Notes under the pieces: generated by a model | The model's input: the letters and a program-made list of their open reading frames with translations, nothing else | What the model was told of the DNA's origin: nothing | The model's database searches: none | Translations under genes and position numbers: made by a program | Assembly: GCA_947492105.1 (NCBI GenBank) | Contig: CANLMN010000010.1 | Coordinates: 62,001 to 126,000 of the forward strand | From: an uncultured Aquimarina sp. | GTDB lineage: Bacteria; Bacteroidota; Bacteroidia; Flavobacteriales; Flavobacteriaceae | Length of the DNA stretch: 64,000 nucleotides | Direction: 5' to 3' | In this document: positions 34,859 to 45,135 of the stretch, one piece after another | Layout: each line of letters opens with the position of its first letter | Position numbering within the stretch: the stretch's first letter is position 1

Positions 34859-36322
34859 TTATTTATTTAAATCTTTTAAAATCCCTTGTACAATTGTATA
34901 GTCATCAAAATCAAATCGTTCGCCTTTTATCTCTTGATAACTCTCATGCCCTTTGCCTGCAATCAAAATAATATCATTATTCTCTGCAAATTGACATGCC
35001 GTCTTTATAGCCTGTTTCCGATCTGTAATTGCCAATGTCTTTTTGTAATCTTGTGGTTCTACTCCTTTTTCGATAGCTTCTATGATACGCTCAGGCTGCT
35101 CTGATCTTGGATTATCACTAGTAAAAACCACCTTGTCACTGTATCTAGCAGCAATCCTTCCCATCTCTGGTCTCTTTGTCACATCTCGATCACCACCACA
35201 GCCTACTACAGTAATAAGTGTTTCATTTTTTGTCCGAATTGCATTTATAGTCTCTAATACATTCTTAAGCGCATCTGGAGTATGTGCATAATCTACTATC
35301 GTGGTGATTTTTTTATCAGAAATAAAATATTGAAACCGACCGCTCACACTTTGTAAATTACTAAGTAACTGTAATGTCTCTAAGGTTTCTAACCCTAGCA
35401 ATTCTGCAGTAGCAAAAATAGCCAGTAGGTTATAACCATTAAATGTCCCAATCAGCTTTGTCCACACCTCATGATCATTCATTTTGAGCAAAAGTCCTCC
35501 CATAGTGCTTTCCAAAATTTGACCACGGTAATTGGCATAAGATTTTAATGCATAGGTGTTTTTTCTTGCCACAGTGTTTTGCAACATAAAGGCTCCATTT
35601 TTATCATCCTTATTAACCAAAGCAAATGCACTTTTGGGTAATTGATCAAAAAATGTTTTTTTCACATCACGATACTCTTTGAAACTATTGTGGTAATCTA
35701 GATGATCATGGGATAAATTTGTAAAAATTCCACCTGAGAAAATTAATCCATGCGTTCTTTTTTGAGCTATTCCATGAGAACTCACTTCCATAAAACAGTA
35801 CGCAACACCCGCGTCGTTCATTTCTTGGAGATACCGATTAATTGTTACGGAATCCGGTGTTGTATGTGTTGCTGGATACTCTGTAGTATCCACAACAACC
35901 TTGACCGTTGACAATAACCCCACTTTGTATCCTGCATCTCTGAATAATTGATATAATAATGATGCGATAGTCGTTTTTCCATTGGTTCCTGTAACCCCAA
36001 CCAATTCTAAGTTTGCAGAAGGGTTACCAAAATAATTTGATGACATAATTGCCAAGGCCTCTTGTGAGTCTGCTACTTGGACATATGTGACTCCATTGAT
36101 TTTCAGCTCTGGCAGAACTTCACAAATCACTGCTATTGCCCCTTGATTCACTGCCTGTTCTATATACGAATGTCCATCTACAACAGTACCATTGATCGCA
36201 ACATACACATCATTGAGTGCTACTTTTCTAGAATCAAATTCTAGTTGATTAATCGCCACAGAGGTATCACCTACGACACTATCGAGGGACACCATATACA
36301 ATATATCTCTAAGTACGATCAT
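34859..36322 (-). CDS. murE: UDP-MurNAc-tripeptide synthetase MurE
   Basis: Adds the third residue of the stem peptide, expected to be meso-diaminopimelate in this group. ATP-binding GVTGTNGKTTIASLL (about 108-122) and VDYAHTPDALKNVL are present. The C-terminal SDNPRSEQPERII includes the DNPR motif characteristic of diaminopimelate-adding MurE. It overlaps ftsI by 4 bases. Confidence 0.96.
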   Translation of the reverse strand: MIVLRDILYMVSLDSVVGDTSVAINQLEFDSRKVALNDVYVAINGTVVDGHSYIEQAVNQGAIAVICEVLPELKINGVTYVQVADSQEALAIMSSNYFGNPSANLELVGVTGTNGKTTIASLLYQLFRDAGYKVGLLSTVKVVVDTTEYPATHTTPDSVTINRYLQEMNDAGVAYCFMEVSSHGIAQKRTHGLIFSGGIFTNLSHDHLDYHNSFKEYRDVKKTFFDQLPKSAFALVNKDDKNGAFMLQNTVARKNTYALKSYANYRGQILESTMGGLLLKMNDHEVWTKLIGTFNGYNLLAIFATAELLGLETLETLQLLSNLQSVSGRFQYFISDKKITTIVDYAHTPDALKNVLETINAIRTKNETLITVVGCGGDRDVTKRPEMGRIAARYSDKVVFTSDNPRSEQPERIIEAIEKGVEPQDYKKTLAITDRKQAIKTACQFAENNDIILIAGKGHESYQEIKGERFDFDDYTIVQGILKDLNK

Positions 36323-38310
36323 GATAGCTCTAAACTTATTTTTTGATGTTTTTCAATTTTAACCCCTGCTTTTAACGATTGCTTGATTACTTTTCCTTTG
36401 CCGTTAACCTTGACCTGTAATCCCATATTTTCTAACAGTGCTATCGCGTCCATTGCTGGCATCCCAATTACATCTGGTAGAATAGCCACATGTGTTTTAC
36501 TCAGCTCATTATATCTCGCATAACTTTTCTTGATAACACTATGAGCCGTTACTTGGGCAGACACTTCATCCACTAAGGGCGTATCATTAAAAATTTTTTC
36601 TGCAACCTTTTTGAATACAGGAGCAGCAACTATATTTCCATAATATCCTAGCTCTTTTTTGGGCTTATGGATCACTACAATACAAGAATATTGTGGATTA
36701 TCAACAGGAAAGTATCCCGCAAAGGAAGAAATATATCGTCCTGGCTCTACCCAATATTCTACCTGACAAGTACCCGTCTTACCAGCCATTGAAAAGTTTT
36801 CATTATAAATATTCTTAGCAGTTCCACGTCTTACAGTATTCGCCATCATTTCTTGCACAATCTTGGCTGTTTCTTTAGAACAAACCGCAGGATTCAACAC
36901 TTCTTTATCAAAAGATTGCTCTACTTTATCCCATGCTCGAATTTCTTTTATAAATCGGGGTTTCACCATTTCACCATCATTCGCAATAGCATTATAGAAT
37001 GTCAACGTTTGTAGAGGAGTTAAACTCACTCCATACCCAAAAGCCATCCAAGGCAATGTTGTTCCATACCAGTCTTCGTCTCCCGGATAGGGAAACTTTG
37101 GTTTCCCTTCTCCTCGTATAGACAAATTCAATTTTTTATTTAACCCCATATTATAGAGCCGCTTCAAAAATTTTTTTGGATCATGTCCATATCCTTTATA
37201 GATCATTTTGGCAAAAGCAGTATTCGAAGACAGCTCAAATGCCTTGGCTGCCGATATCTTCCCATAACCACCCCAATGCGAATCGTACACTGTACGGTCA
37301 TAAAATTTGACACGTCCGTTTTCGGTATCTACCACAGAACTAGAATCAATCACCTTATCCTCCAATGCCGCAACCATAGCCATCAACTTAAATGTAGACC
37401 CAGGTTCATGTATTTCTCCTACGGCATAATTCAGTTTTTCATAATACCTCCCCACACTATTACGTCCCAGGTTAGAAATCGCTTTGATTTTCCCGGTCTT
37501 GGTTTCCATTAACACCACGGTACCATGTTCTGCTTTATATTTTTTTAATTGCGCTAACAACTCGTGATGTACAATATCCTGCATATTGACATCAATAGTA
37601 GAAATAACATCAAAACCATCCTTGGGTTCTACTTCATTATCATCAGTTACCGGTTTCCACTGTTCCTTTGCGATCTTTTGTTTGAGTCTTTTACCTGCTT
37701 TTCCGCTTAAATAAGGACCATAAGCTCCTTCTAGACCCACTCTTGTATAATACCCCTTAACACCCTGACGTTCATACCCAACAGTCCGTTCTGCAATCTT
37801 CCCCAATGGATGTTCTCGTACCGTTTTTTGTTCCACAATAAAACCTCCTTTATTCGCCCCCAATCTAAACAGCGGAAAATTCTTGAGCCTCATATATTGT
37901 GAGTACCCCATATTACCCCGGATTAATACGTAACGGTTTTTTGTATCTCTTGCTTTTCGAAGTAATTTATTATAATAGGCCGTTGATTTACCAAATTCTT
38001 TGGACAAAGCCTCACTGAGTGGGGCAATGTTTTCTTGAAAAACTTCATTCTTTACGGTCACAGCATCAAAACGCACATCATATTTCGGCACAGAAGTTGC
38101 CAAAAGATTCATATTACTATCATAAAGATTGCCACGATTAGCGGGAATTACAAAATTTTTAAAAAGGCGTTGTTCTGCCTTTTCTCGATAATAAGCCCCA
38201 TCAACCAACTGAATATTAACCAGCTTAATCATCACAAAAAGTCCAAACACGAATAACACCCCTGCTACCAGGTACAGTCGGTTCAATATGCTTTTTTCTG
38301 TTGTTGCCAA
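36319..38310 (-). CDS. ftsI: septal transpeptidase FtsI (PBP3) with one PASTA domain
   Basis: A class B penicillin-binding protein: N-terminal transmembrane helix (about 13-33, VAGVLFVFGLFVMIKLVNI), dimerization region, then transpeptidase. Active-site motifs are STFK (Ser at about 304), SSN (about 365) and KTG (about 511). The last 60 residues (LPDVIGMPAMDAIALLENMGL...) form a single PASTA domain, seen in Bacteroidota and Gram-positive enzymes but not in E. coli FtsI. It lies 11 bases after ftsL. Confidence 0.96.
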   Translation of the reverse strand: MATTEKSILNRLYLVAGVLFVFGLFVMIKLVNIQLVDGAYYREKAEQRLFKNFVIPANRGNLYDSNMNLLATSVPKYDVRFDAVTVKNEVFQENIAPLSEALSKEFGKSTAYYNKLLRKARDTKNRYVLIRGNMGYSQYMRLKNFPLFRLGANKGGFIVEQKTVREHPLGKIAERTVGYERQGVKGYYTRVGLEGAYGPYLSGKAGKRLKQKIAKEQWKPVTDDNEVEPKDGFDVISTIDVNMQDIVHHELLAQLKKYKAEHGTVVLMETKTGKIKAISNLGRNSVGRYYEKLNYAVGEIHEPGSTFKLMAMVAALEDKVIDSSSVVDTENGRVKFYDRTVYDSHWGGYGKISAAKAFELSSNTAFAKMIYKGYGHDPKKFLKRLYNMGLNKKLNLSIRGEGKPKFPYPGDEDWYGTTLPWMAFGYGVSLTPLQTLTFYNAIANDGEMVKPRFIKEIRAWDKVEQSFDKEVLNPAVCSKETAKIVQEMMANTVRRGTAKNIYNENFSMAGKTGTCQVEYWVEPGRYISSFAGYFPVDNPQYSCIVVIHKPKKELGYYGNIVAAPVFKKVAEKIFNDTPLVDEVSAQVTAHSVIKKSYARYNELSKTHVAILPDVIGMPAMDAIALLENMGLQVKVNGKGKVIKQSLKAGVKIEKHQKISLELS

Positions 38311-38321
38311 TATTATCTATG

Positions 38322-38642
38322 CTATTTGTGCGTGTTTTTTACAATTATTTTTTTTGGTGGTGATCCTGCGGGTTCTATTCCAAATGCCCACACCTTTATC
38401 CTTACATTGGACTCCATTTTTAACCTCATTAACTCCGATCTTCCGTCTACAAAATGTGTCCTTAGTTCTTTGGCCTCATCATTTAATCTAGCTATTCTAT
38501 GAACCTTACTTTCTGCCCTATGCGAACTGGCGATCATAATAATTGCCAAAAGCGATAAGAACAATAACATCTTCCAATTTTTGATTGCATCACCAGCAAT
38601 CAAAAATTCTCCTTTTAATATATCAAATACGGTCTTTTTCAT
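38322..38642 (-). CDS. ftsL: FtsL-like division protein
   Basis: A 106-residue protein with a cytoplasmic start, a transmembrane helix (about 25-40, LLFLSLLAIIMIASSHR) and a periplasmic coiled coil (about 45-85). It lies between rsmH and ftsI, the normal place of ftsL. Sequence conservation in this family is weak, so identification rests on position and layout. It should form the FtsQ-FtsL-type scaffold in the divisome. Confidence 0.85.
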   Translation of the reverse strand: MKKTVFDILKGEFLIAGDAIKNWKMLLFLSLLAIIMIASSHRAESKVHRIARLNDEAKELRTHFVDGRSELMRLKMESNVRIKVWAFGIEPAGSPPKKIIVKNTHK

Positions 38643-38669
38643 TACCTATCTCCGTACAAGCTCTCTACA

Positions 38670-39584
38670 CTAAGCCTGAATAATTCGTTTTGCTATTCGC
38701 AATTTGGCACTACGCGCTCTATTATTTATTTTAATTTCCTGTGCAGTTGGAACTATCAACCTTCCCACTTTTTTAAATGGAACAGACACATTTCCATAAA
38801 AATCTTTTTCGGGTTCTCCTTCAAACAAACCACTTCTAATAAATCTTTTTACCAATCGATCCTCTAGAGAATGATATGATATCAAACTTATCCTTCCTTC
38901 TTCTTCTAGCAACTCCATAGTTTGCATCAAAAACTCTTTGAGTACTTCTAATTCTTGGTTTACCTCTATACGTATTGACTGATAAATTTGTGCCAATACC
39001 TTATGCTCTCGGTGTTGTGGCAAAAAAGGAGCTAACGCTTCTTTTAATTGTACACTGGTTTTTATCGCTGTATTTGTTCGTGCCTCTACTATTGCTCGTG
39101 CCAGTTTTGGTGCACTACGAAGTTCTCCGTATAACAAAAACATCGCTCGCAATTGTTGTTCATCATATTCATTAATTACGTCATAGGCAGACAATGTCCC
39201 TTTTTGATCCATTCTCATATCCAAATCAGCTTCAAATCTTGTGGAAAAACCACGTTCTGCTACATCAAATTGATGAGACGACACACCAAAATCTCCAAGA
39301 ATACCATCCACTTTGCGTACTCCATGAAATCGCAAAAATCGTTTAATGAATCGAAAATTCTCATTAATTAACACAAAACGGTCATCCTGTATTACATTTG
39401 ATAACGCATCCTGATCTTGATCAAAAGCATACAATCTACCTTTGGGTCCAAGCCTCTTCAAGATCTCTTTGGAATGCCCACCACCTCCAAACGTAACATC
39501 TACATAGATACCGTTTTCTTTGATTGCCAAACCATCTACGGTTTCTTGTAATAATACCGGGTTATGATATGCTGTCTGCTCCAT
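38670..39584 (-). CDS. rsmH: 16S rRNA (cytosine(1402)-N4)-methyltransferase RsmH
   Basis: A 304-residue AdoMet-dependent methyltransferase acting on the ribosomal P-site. The AdoMet motif VDVTFGGGGHSKEIL (about 28-42), the GILGDFGVSSHQFD region and the C-terminal SYHSLEDRLVKRF are typical. The gene starts inside the end of mraZ (23-base overlap), so the two are translationally coupled. Confidence 0.96.
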   Translation of the reverse strand: MEQTAYHNPVLLQETVDGLAIKENGIYVDVTFGGGGHSKEILKRLGPKGRLYAFDQDQDALSNVIQDDRFVLINENFRFIKRFLRFHGVRKVDGILGDFGVSSHQFDVAERGFSTRFEADLDMRMDQKGTLSAYDVINEYDEQQLRAMFLLYGELRSAPKLARAIVEARTNTAIKTSVQLKEALAPFLPQHREHKVLAQIYQSIRIEVNQELEVLKEFLMQTMELLEEEGRISLISYHSLEDRLVKRFIRSGLFEGEPEKDFYGNVSVPFKKVGRLIVPTAQEIKINNRARSAKLRIAKRIIQA

Positions 39585-40035
39585 CTTCTTCGAATCCCAT
39601 TACTTCTTCTGCCAAATCTGCAAAGTCTCCTGTTGCATCATCGATTACTTGTTCATATTTCTTTTTATCCCAAATCTCAATAATATTTACGGCAGAAGAC
39701 AAAACTAATTCTTTGGTTATCCCTGCAAAATTGATCAAATCTTTGGGAATTAATAAACGTCCAGAAACATCTACATCCACTACCTTTACACCTGCCGTAA
39801 AACGCCTTATAAAGTCATTATTTTTCTTTTTAAAGCGATTCAGTTTGTTCATTTTTTCCATCAAGACATTCCATTCTTTCATTGGGTACAACTCCAAACA
39901 AGGCTGAAAAACTGCCCGTTTGAGAACAAAACCTTCTTTAAGTATAGGGTCTAACTGCTTTTTTAATGCTGAAGGCACCATTAAACGTCCTTTAGCATCG
40001 GCTTTACACTCATATGTCCCTATTAGATGACTCAA
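39562..40035 (-). CDS. mraZ: transcriptional regulator MraZ
   Basis: The first gene of the dcw cluster. Two tandem SpoVT/AbrB-like MraZ domains are visible: MSHLIGTYECKADAKGRLMVPSALK at the N-terminus and VDVDVSGRLLIPKDLINFAG in the second half. MraZ usually binds direct repeats upstream of its own gene. I did not identify such repeats with confidence here. The 157-residue length is normal. Confidence 0.95.
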   Translation of the reverse strand: MSHLIGTYECKADAKGRLMVPSALKKQLDPILKEGFVLKRAVFQPCLELYPMKEWNVLMEKMNKLNRFKKKNNDFIRRFTAGVKVVDVDVSGRLLIPKDLINFAGITKELVLSSAVNIIEIWDKKKYEQVIDDATGDFADLAEEVMGFEEDGADSIS

Positions 40036-40062
40036 TTTTTACGTAAAAACAGATTTAATATT

Positions 40063-40070
40063 CAAATATA
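40063..40070 (-). promoter_or_regulatory. putative -7 element of the dcw operon
   Basis: TATATTTG on the minus strand lies 28 bases upstream of mraZ and matches the Bacteroidota consensus. The -33 region is unclear. The rest of the 326-base gap up to 40361 is AT-rich, with nothing else recognised besides the plus-strand promoter at 40317. Confidence 0.55.
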
Positions 40071-40316
40071 TTGAAAATTATACCACTTTTTACCACAATA
40101 CCCCACTTTGTTAATAAATTTTACCTTTTCCGCCACCTCATGGGTTTTTATGCTAAAAAAATAACAACAACAAAACCTTACTCTTAGCTCATATTTCCCT
40201 TTCTAAAAAAAGACAACCCCCTCTCGGATAATGCAAAAAAAACAGCTTCAAAAACCCGTAATAAGACATATATATAGAGAAGTAAAAAAAATTCAGAAAA
40301 CTATGACTGAAAATGC

Positions 40317-40324
40317 TATATTTG
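40317..40324 (+). promoter_or_regulatory. putative -7 element for the hydrolase-yihA unit
   Basis: TATATTTG, 37 bases upstream of the ATG at 40362, with no clear TTG at the usual distance. Confidence 0.5.
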
Positions 40325-40361
40325 CGTCAGAACGAATATATCGAGTCATCTAAACGCATTA

Positions 40362-41132
40362 ATGAAGCACAACTTAAAAGAAGAAGGTAAATTCAAATAT
40401 CTAGAAGTAGGCGAAGGCACACCTATCGTGATACTTCATGGTTTGATGGGCGGGTTGAGTAATTTTGATGGGGTCGTCTCATATTTTCCAGAATGTGGGT
40501 ATAAAGTTTTGATTCCAGAATTACCGCTCTATTCCATGCCACTCATTAAAACAAGTGTTGGCACATTTGCCAAATACCTCAGAGATTTTATCAATCACCT
40601 AGGCTACAAAAACAAAGAAGTTATACTTTTAGGGAATTCATTAGGAGGACATATAGGTTTATTATGTACTAAAATGTTTCCTGAAAAAGTAAGAGCATTA
40701 GTTATTACTGGAAGTTCTGGTCTCTACGAAAGTGCCATGGGCGAAAGCTATCCAAAACGTGGTGATTACGAATACATCAGAGCAAAAGCAGAAATGGTAT
40801 TTTACGACCCGGCTATAGCAACCAAGGAAGTTGTAGACGAAGTATATGCCACAGTCAATGATCGTAACAAGTTACTACGCACACTTGCAATTGCCAAGAG
40901 TGCGATCCGTCACAACATGGCAAAAGATTTGCCTAATATGACCAACCCAACTTGTATAATCTGGGGTAGTGATGATACTGTCACACCACCTGAGGTAGCA
41001 GAAGATTTCAACAAACTACTTCCTGATTCTGATCTCTATTGGATCGAAAAATGTGGCCATGCTGCAATGATGGAACATCCTGATGAATTTAACAAAATTC
41101 TACACAGCTGGCTCAAAAAACGAAATATCTAA
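40362..41132 (+). CDS. alpha/beta-fold hydrolase
   Basis: A 256-residue hydrolase: oxyanion region VILHGLMGG (about 23-31), nucleophile elbow GNSLGGH (about 91-97), acidic residue in [11 protein letters not shown] and catalytic His in [10 protein letters not shown]. No signal peptide, so cytosolic. The substrate is unknown; such genes next to yihA are conserved in Flavobacteriaceae. The gene is divergent from mraZ and 13 bases upstream of yihA. Confidence 0.9.
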   Translation: MKHNLKEEGKFKYLEVGEGTPIVILHGLMGGLSNFDGVVSYFPECGYKVLIPELPLYSMPLIKTSVGTFAKYLRDFINHLGYKNKEVILLGNSLGGHIGLLCTKMFPEKVRALVITGSSGLYESAMGESYPKRGDYEYIRAKAEMVFYDPAIATKEVVDEVYATVNDRNKLLRTLAIAKSAIRHNMAKDLPNMTNPTCIIWGSDDTVTPPEVAEDFNKLLPDSDLYWIEKCGHAAMMEHPDEFNKILHSWLKKRNI

Positions 41133-41145
41133 AAAGAAAAAGACT

Positions 41146-41742
41146 ATGAAAATTAGCAGCGCTGAATTTGTCATGAGCAACAGCGATGTGGCCAAATGTC
41201 CAAAAGATCCATTTCCTGAATATGCTTTTATCGGTCGTTCAAATGTTGGTAAATCCTCATTGATCAACATGCTTACAAACCGCAAGAGTTTGGCAAAAAC
41301 TTCTGGTCGCCCAGGAAAAACACAACTGATCAATCACTTTGTCATCAACAAGAAATGGTTTCTTGTTGACCTGCCTGGATATGGATATGCTCGCGTTTCT
41401 AAAAGTAGCAAAAAAGTCTTTCAACGGTTTATCACCGATTACTTCAAAAACAGAAAACAATTAATCTCTGCTTTTATACTAGTGGACTCTAGACACGAGC
41501 CTCAAAAAATTGATTTAGAATTTATGGAATGGATGGGTATAAACAACATTCCTTTTTCTATTATTTTCACAAAAGCTGATAAGCTTTCAAAAAATAAATT
41601 AACTCCACAAATCGAAGCTTACAAGAAAAGCATGCTTCAATTCTGGGAAGAAATGCCCAATTATTTTATAACATCATCCACTTCTAATCTGGGAAAGGAT
41701 GAGATTTTGAATTATATTGAAGAAATCAACTCGCAGCCTTAA
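41146..41742 (+). CDS. yihA: ribosome biogenesis GTPase YihA/YsxC (EngB)
   Basis: A TRAFAC GTPase needed for late 50S assembly. G1 GRSNVGKSS (about 30-38), G3 DLPGYGYA and G4 TKADKL are present. I start at the ATG at 41146 (MKISSAEFV, 198 aa); an upstream in-frame start at 41083 lies within the hydrolase gene and adds 21 non-conserved residues. The end overlaps the convergent 132-aa gene by 17 bases. Confidence 0.95.
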   Translation: MKISSAEFVMSNSDVAKCPKDPFPEYAFIGRSNVGKSSLINMLTNRKSLAKTSGRPGKTQLINHFVINKKWFLVDLPGYGYARVSKSSKKVFQRFITDYFKNRKQLISAFILVDSRHEPQKIDLEFMEWMGINNIPFSIIFTKADKLSKNKLTPQIEAYKKSMLQFWEEMPNYFITSSTSNLGKDEILNYIEEINSQP

Positions 41743-42124
41743 TAATAGTTGATAACTCGTTTTTTTTTAATTTTTCCTGAAGGAGACTTACTAAATCTTC
41801 CGTTTTTTTCAAGCCCCTCAACTCTTTGGACATAATCAGAGGTTGATACTTACCACCCTTATATTTCAAAATTATTGGAAATGAAAATTGTTTTCCATCT
41901 ACCCCATGTAGTTTCAAAAACTGATCTTTATACAAAAAAGTCATAGCACTACTTGATTCCTTTCTAAAGCTAGCCCATCTATCTTTTTCTCCAAACACTC
42001 CATGCGTTAGCTTACACAAATCACATGCATATGTTTCTGGACTAACTGCCTTATGAAAAGCATCAAACAATTTATTCCAGTGATTAGAATTTGCATTATA
42101 TACAAACAATAGTGTATTGACCAA
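41726..42124 (-). CDS. conserved hypothetical protein with CxxC (132 aa)
   Basis: Starts on TTG ([21 protein letters not shown]), since no ATG is available before residue 61. A CDLC pair (about 34-37) follows, with a [15 protein letters not shown] motif that could bind metal or be redox active. From memory, similar short proteins occur in other Flavobacteriaceae. The function is not known. Convergent with yihA. Confidence 0.7.
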   Translation of the reverse strand: MVNTLLFVYNANSNHWNKLFDAFHKAVSPETYACDLCKLTHGVFGEKDRWASFRKESSSAMTFLYKDQFLKLHGVDGKQFSFPIILKYKGGKYQPLIMSKELRGLKKTEDLVSLLQEKLKKNELSTIIKAAS

Positions 42125-42160
42125 AATAACTTTCTTTTTTAAGTTTCACAATATTAAACA

Positions 42161-42200
42161 AAAAAAAGAAAGCTGCCCGGAGGGTGATGGGCAGCTTTCT
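42161..42200 (-). terminator. intrinsic terminator of the repeat-protein gene
   Basis: AGAAAGCTGCCC pairs perfectly with GGGCAGCTTTCT over a 10-base loop. On the minus strand a run of seven T follows, ideal for ending transcription of the 814-aa gene. Confidence 0.85.
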
Positions 42201-42231
42201 TACACATACTAAATATCTACTGCTAATCCTC

Positions 42232-44676
42232 TTACTGAATCACAGTAAACATTTTAGTAGCTTTAGCTCCTTGTCCATTATCTATAGCAAGAATATAGCT
42301 TCCTAATTGCAATTTACTTACATCCAAAGCTATACCAACTCCTGAAGTACGCTCCTGCATTACTTTTTTCCCTAACAAATCATACACTTCTAATGTAATT
42401 TCATTCGAAGCATTAACCTCTTCTAATTGAATTTGCAACTTTGTACGTGCTGGTACTGGATATACAGAGAAAGGTAATCCTGTATTAAAATCTCCTATGC
42501 TTAGCGCCTCACAATCTGAACCAGCTACCCTTGTTACTTTAACAGAATTAGACAAAGAATAGTTCCCTGTAAGATCTGAAACATTAGCATTTGGAACATC
42601 TGCACCACCTAGACTTCCGTCATGACTCAAATGCCAAACCAAACAAACTCCAACACCTGCCGCATCAAAATCTGGCACTGTAAAACTTGGAGGAGTTCCT
42701 AAAATATTCAATTCCTCGTCAGTAATAACCCAAACTGATTCTAAACCAACATTACCAGATAATACAATATCATCTGCTCCCAGTTGATCAGAAACACCAT
42801 CTACACAGAATTCAAAAGGACCTCCTGTTAGTGTTCCGCCATCTAAATCCGCAGCTGTTCGAACAACTGTAACGGAATTAGACAAACTATAACAACCTAC
42901 TAAATCCGTCATCGCATTATTACCTGCCTCAGCTCCTTCTAAATCACCATCAAAGCTTAAATGCCAAATTAAACAAGTTCCTGCTCCTGCTACATCAAAA
43001 TTTACAACATTTGGAGTCGGTGGCAGACCTAAAATCGTACCTGTCTCGTCAGTAACAACCCACTGAGAGTTCCCTCCTTCGTTTCCTGTCAATTCGATAG
43101 CTCCTTCTGCAATATTATCTGCAACTCCATCACCGACAACAAACTCAAATGGACCTCCAGTAAGTGTTCCGCCTTTTGGCTGATAACGAACCACGCTAAT
43201 AGGATTAGACAAATCATAATTCCCTGTCAAATCTGTAGTAGCATTGGCACCCATAGCAGCACCTCCAAGAGAACCATCATGACTCAAGTGCCATACTAGG
43301 CATGTCCCAGCTCCTGCTCCATCAAAATTAGGGCCTGTAAAACTATCTGGTAATCCCAAAATCGTTCCCTGCTCGTCGGTAATTACCCATTGGGATGCCG
43401 ACCCTACATTACCTACCAATGTAATTGCTCCATCTGCAATATTATCTGCAACTCCATCACCAACACAGAATTCAAAAGGACCTCCTGTTAGTGTTCCACC
43501 GTTAACTGTACTTCTAATCACCTCAACAGGATTAGACAAACTATAACAACCTACTAAATCGGTCATCGCATTATTACCTGCCTCAGCTCCTTCTAAATCA
43601 CCATCAAAGCTTAAGTGCCAAACTAAACAAGTTCCTGCTCCTGCTACATCAAAATTTACAACATTTGGAGTCGGTGGCAGACCTAAAATCGTACCTGCCT
43701 CATCAGTGACAACCCACTGAGAGTTCCCTCCTTCGTTTCCTGTCAATTCGATAGCTCCTTCTGCAATATTATCTGCAACTCCATCACCGACAACAAACTC
43801 AAATGGACCTCCAGTAAGTGTTCCGCCTTTTGGCTGATAACGAACCACGCTAATTGGATTAGACAAATCATAATTCCCTGTCAAATCTGTAGTAGCATTG
43901 GCACCCATAGCAGCACCTCCAAGAGAACCATCATGACTCAAGTGCCACACTAGGCATGTCCCAGCTCCTGCTCCATCAAAATTAGGACCTGTAAAACTAC
44001 CTGGTAATCCCAAAATCGTTCCCTGCTCATCGGTAATTACCCATTGGGATGCCGACCCTACATTACCTGCCAATGTAATTGCTCCATCTGCAATATTATC
44101 GGCAACTCCGTCACCAACACAGAATTCAAAAGGACCTCCTGTTAGTGTTCCACCATCTACTACAGCGTTCCAAGCAGACAATCCATTTTGACTCCCATCT
44201 CCTGTATATACATATGGACTAGGCGTATCAACAAACTCTCCTGCGACCCACAAGCTCGCCATTACAGCAATAGATTCTCTCTGAGCTCCTCCTGCACCCC
44301 ACTGCACATAATCATCCATTGCAGCGGCACTTAAAAAAGAGGAAGAATTATACAATCCTAATCCACCACTAGCCGCCTGAAGAAAATTATAAGGCAAGGT
44401 AACAGATGCATCTGGCATCAAATTAATTGCTCCACTAACAGGTGACACATTACCTATCATAACGTAGGTACCACCACCTAGACACAACCAATAGCTCGAT
44501 AAATCAATGGCTTGATCTCCGTAATTTGTAACAGTCACTTCCTTTGATACTGGGTCAACTTCAGAAAAACGTGGGTTTGCCTGCGCATAGGCATTTGTGA
44601 CTCCAACCATCAATAGGCTCAAGCATGCACAAAATAATCGAAGATTATCATGTGCGTTTCGTACAAGTACTTTCAT
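42232..44676 (-). CDS. secreted repeat protein with lamin-tail-like start and T9SS sorting domain
   Basis: A signal peptide (about 1-32, cleaved near AYA-QANPRF) is followed by a lamin-tail-like domain (about 33-150, FSEVDPVSKEVTVTNYGDQAIDLSSYWL). Five repeats of about 109 residues follow (about 175-720), each beginning GGTLTGGPFEF and containing TCLVWHLS and DLTGNYDLSN. The last 75 residues are a type A T9SS sorting domain (YPVPARTKLQIQL...GSYILAIDN). The protein should be exported by Sec and delivered to the surface by the gliding-linked secretion system. Repeats 1-2 and 3-4 are nearly identical in DNA, indicating a recent duplication. Function unknown, perhaps adhesion. Confidence 0.85.
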   Translation of the reverse strand: MKVLVRNAHDNLRLFCACLSLLMVGVTNAYAQANPRFSEVDPVSKEVTVTNYGDQAIDLSSYWLCLGGGTYVMIGNVSPVSGAINLMPDASVTLPYNFLQAASGGLGLYNSSSFLSAAAMDDYVQWGAGGAQRESIAVMASLWVAGEFVDTPSPYVYTGDGSQNGLSAWNAVVDGGTLTGGPFEFCVGDGVADNIADGAITLAGNVGSASQWVITDEQGTILGLPGSFTGPNFDGAGAGTCLVWHLSHDGSLGGAAMGANATTDLTGNYDLSNPISVVRYQPKGGTLTGGPFEFVVGDGVADNIAEGAIELTGNEGGNSQWVVTDEAGTILGLPPTPNVVNFDVAGAGTCLVWHLSFDGDLEGAEAGNNAMTDLVGCYSLSNPVEVIRSTVNGGTLTGGPFEFCVGDGVADNIADGAITLVGNVGSASQWVITDEQGTILGLPDSFTGPNFDGAGAGTCLVWHLSHDGSLGGAAMGANATTDLTGNYDLSNPISVVRYQPKGGTLTGGPFEFVVGDGVADNIAEGAIELTGNEGGNSQWVVTDETGTILGLPPTPNVVNFDVAGAGTCLIWHLSFDGDLEGAEAGNNAMTDLVGCYSLSNSVTVVRTAADLDGGTLTGGPFEFCVDGVSDQLGADDIVLSGNVGLESVWVITDEELNILGTPPSFTVPDFDAAGVGVCLVWHLSHDGSLGGADVPNANVSDLTGNYSLSNSVKVTRVAGSDCEALSIGDFNTGLPFSVYPVPARTKLQIQLEEVNASNEITLEVYDLLGKKVMQERTSGVGIALDVSKLQLGSYILAIDNGQGAKATKMFTVIQ
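42520..44154 (-). repeat. five tandem 327-base coding repeats
   Basis: Repeat starts at 44154, 43827, 43500, 43173 and 42840, spaced 327, 327, 327 and 333 bases. Types alternate A-B-A-B-C, and the A-B pair (654 bases) is duplicated almost without change, while the fifth copy is the most divergent. Confidence 0.9.
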
Positions 44677-44796
44677 TTCTTTTTCTTTTTTTTTATTTTT
44701 ATTAATGATAATACATCAAAGTAAAAACATAAAAGAATAAGAAATTGTTAGATAGCTAACACTTCCAAAAGAGTAATTAATTTAACAAAAAAATAA

Positions 44797-45135
44797 CTAC
44801 TGCTTATTTAACTCTAATTTATCAGCAAAGTACTCACAAAATTCTTTCATTGTAGCGGTCATTTTTTCGTCTTGAGTAGCTCGATAAAAAGTATCACTCA
44901 TCGCCACCAAAGTTTGATGAAAAAAGATTTTCATTTCATCAACAGGCATATCTTTTGTCCACAAATCTATCCGTAGACTTTCTTTTTGTTTACTATCCCA
45001 CATAGAGAGCAACATTGCTTTGGATTCTTCGTTTGTAATCCCTCCATCTTCAGCAGACCAATGCAACTCCTCCGGAACTCGATTTTCGTCTAATGTTACT
45101 TTTATTTTTATCTCAGAAGTATGCGTACCACTCAT
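44797..45135 (-). CDS. gldC: gliding motility protein GldC
   Basis: A 112-residue cytosolic protein with the family's SEIKIKVTLDENRVPEELHWSAEDGG start. GldC supports gliding and T9SS function in Flavobacteria, in an unknown way, together with the adjacent GldB. It shares one base with the gldB stop, so it is translationally coupled to it. Confidence 0.92.
   Translation of the reverse strand: MSGTHTSEIKIKVTLDENRVPEELHWSAEDGGITNEESKAMLLSMWDSKQKESLRIDLWTKDMPVDEMKIFFHQTLVAMSDTFYRATQDEKMTATMKEFCEYFADKLELNKQ

Noticed and set aside
42520-44154. Tandem repeats considered as a CRISPR array or minisatellite
   Set aside because: The repeat unit is 327 bases, in frame, and encodes a protein domain with no spacers.
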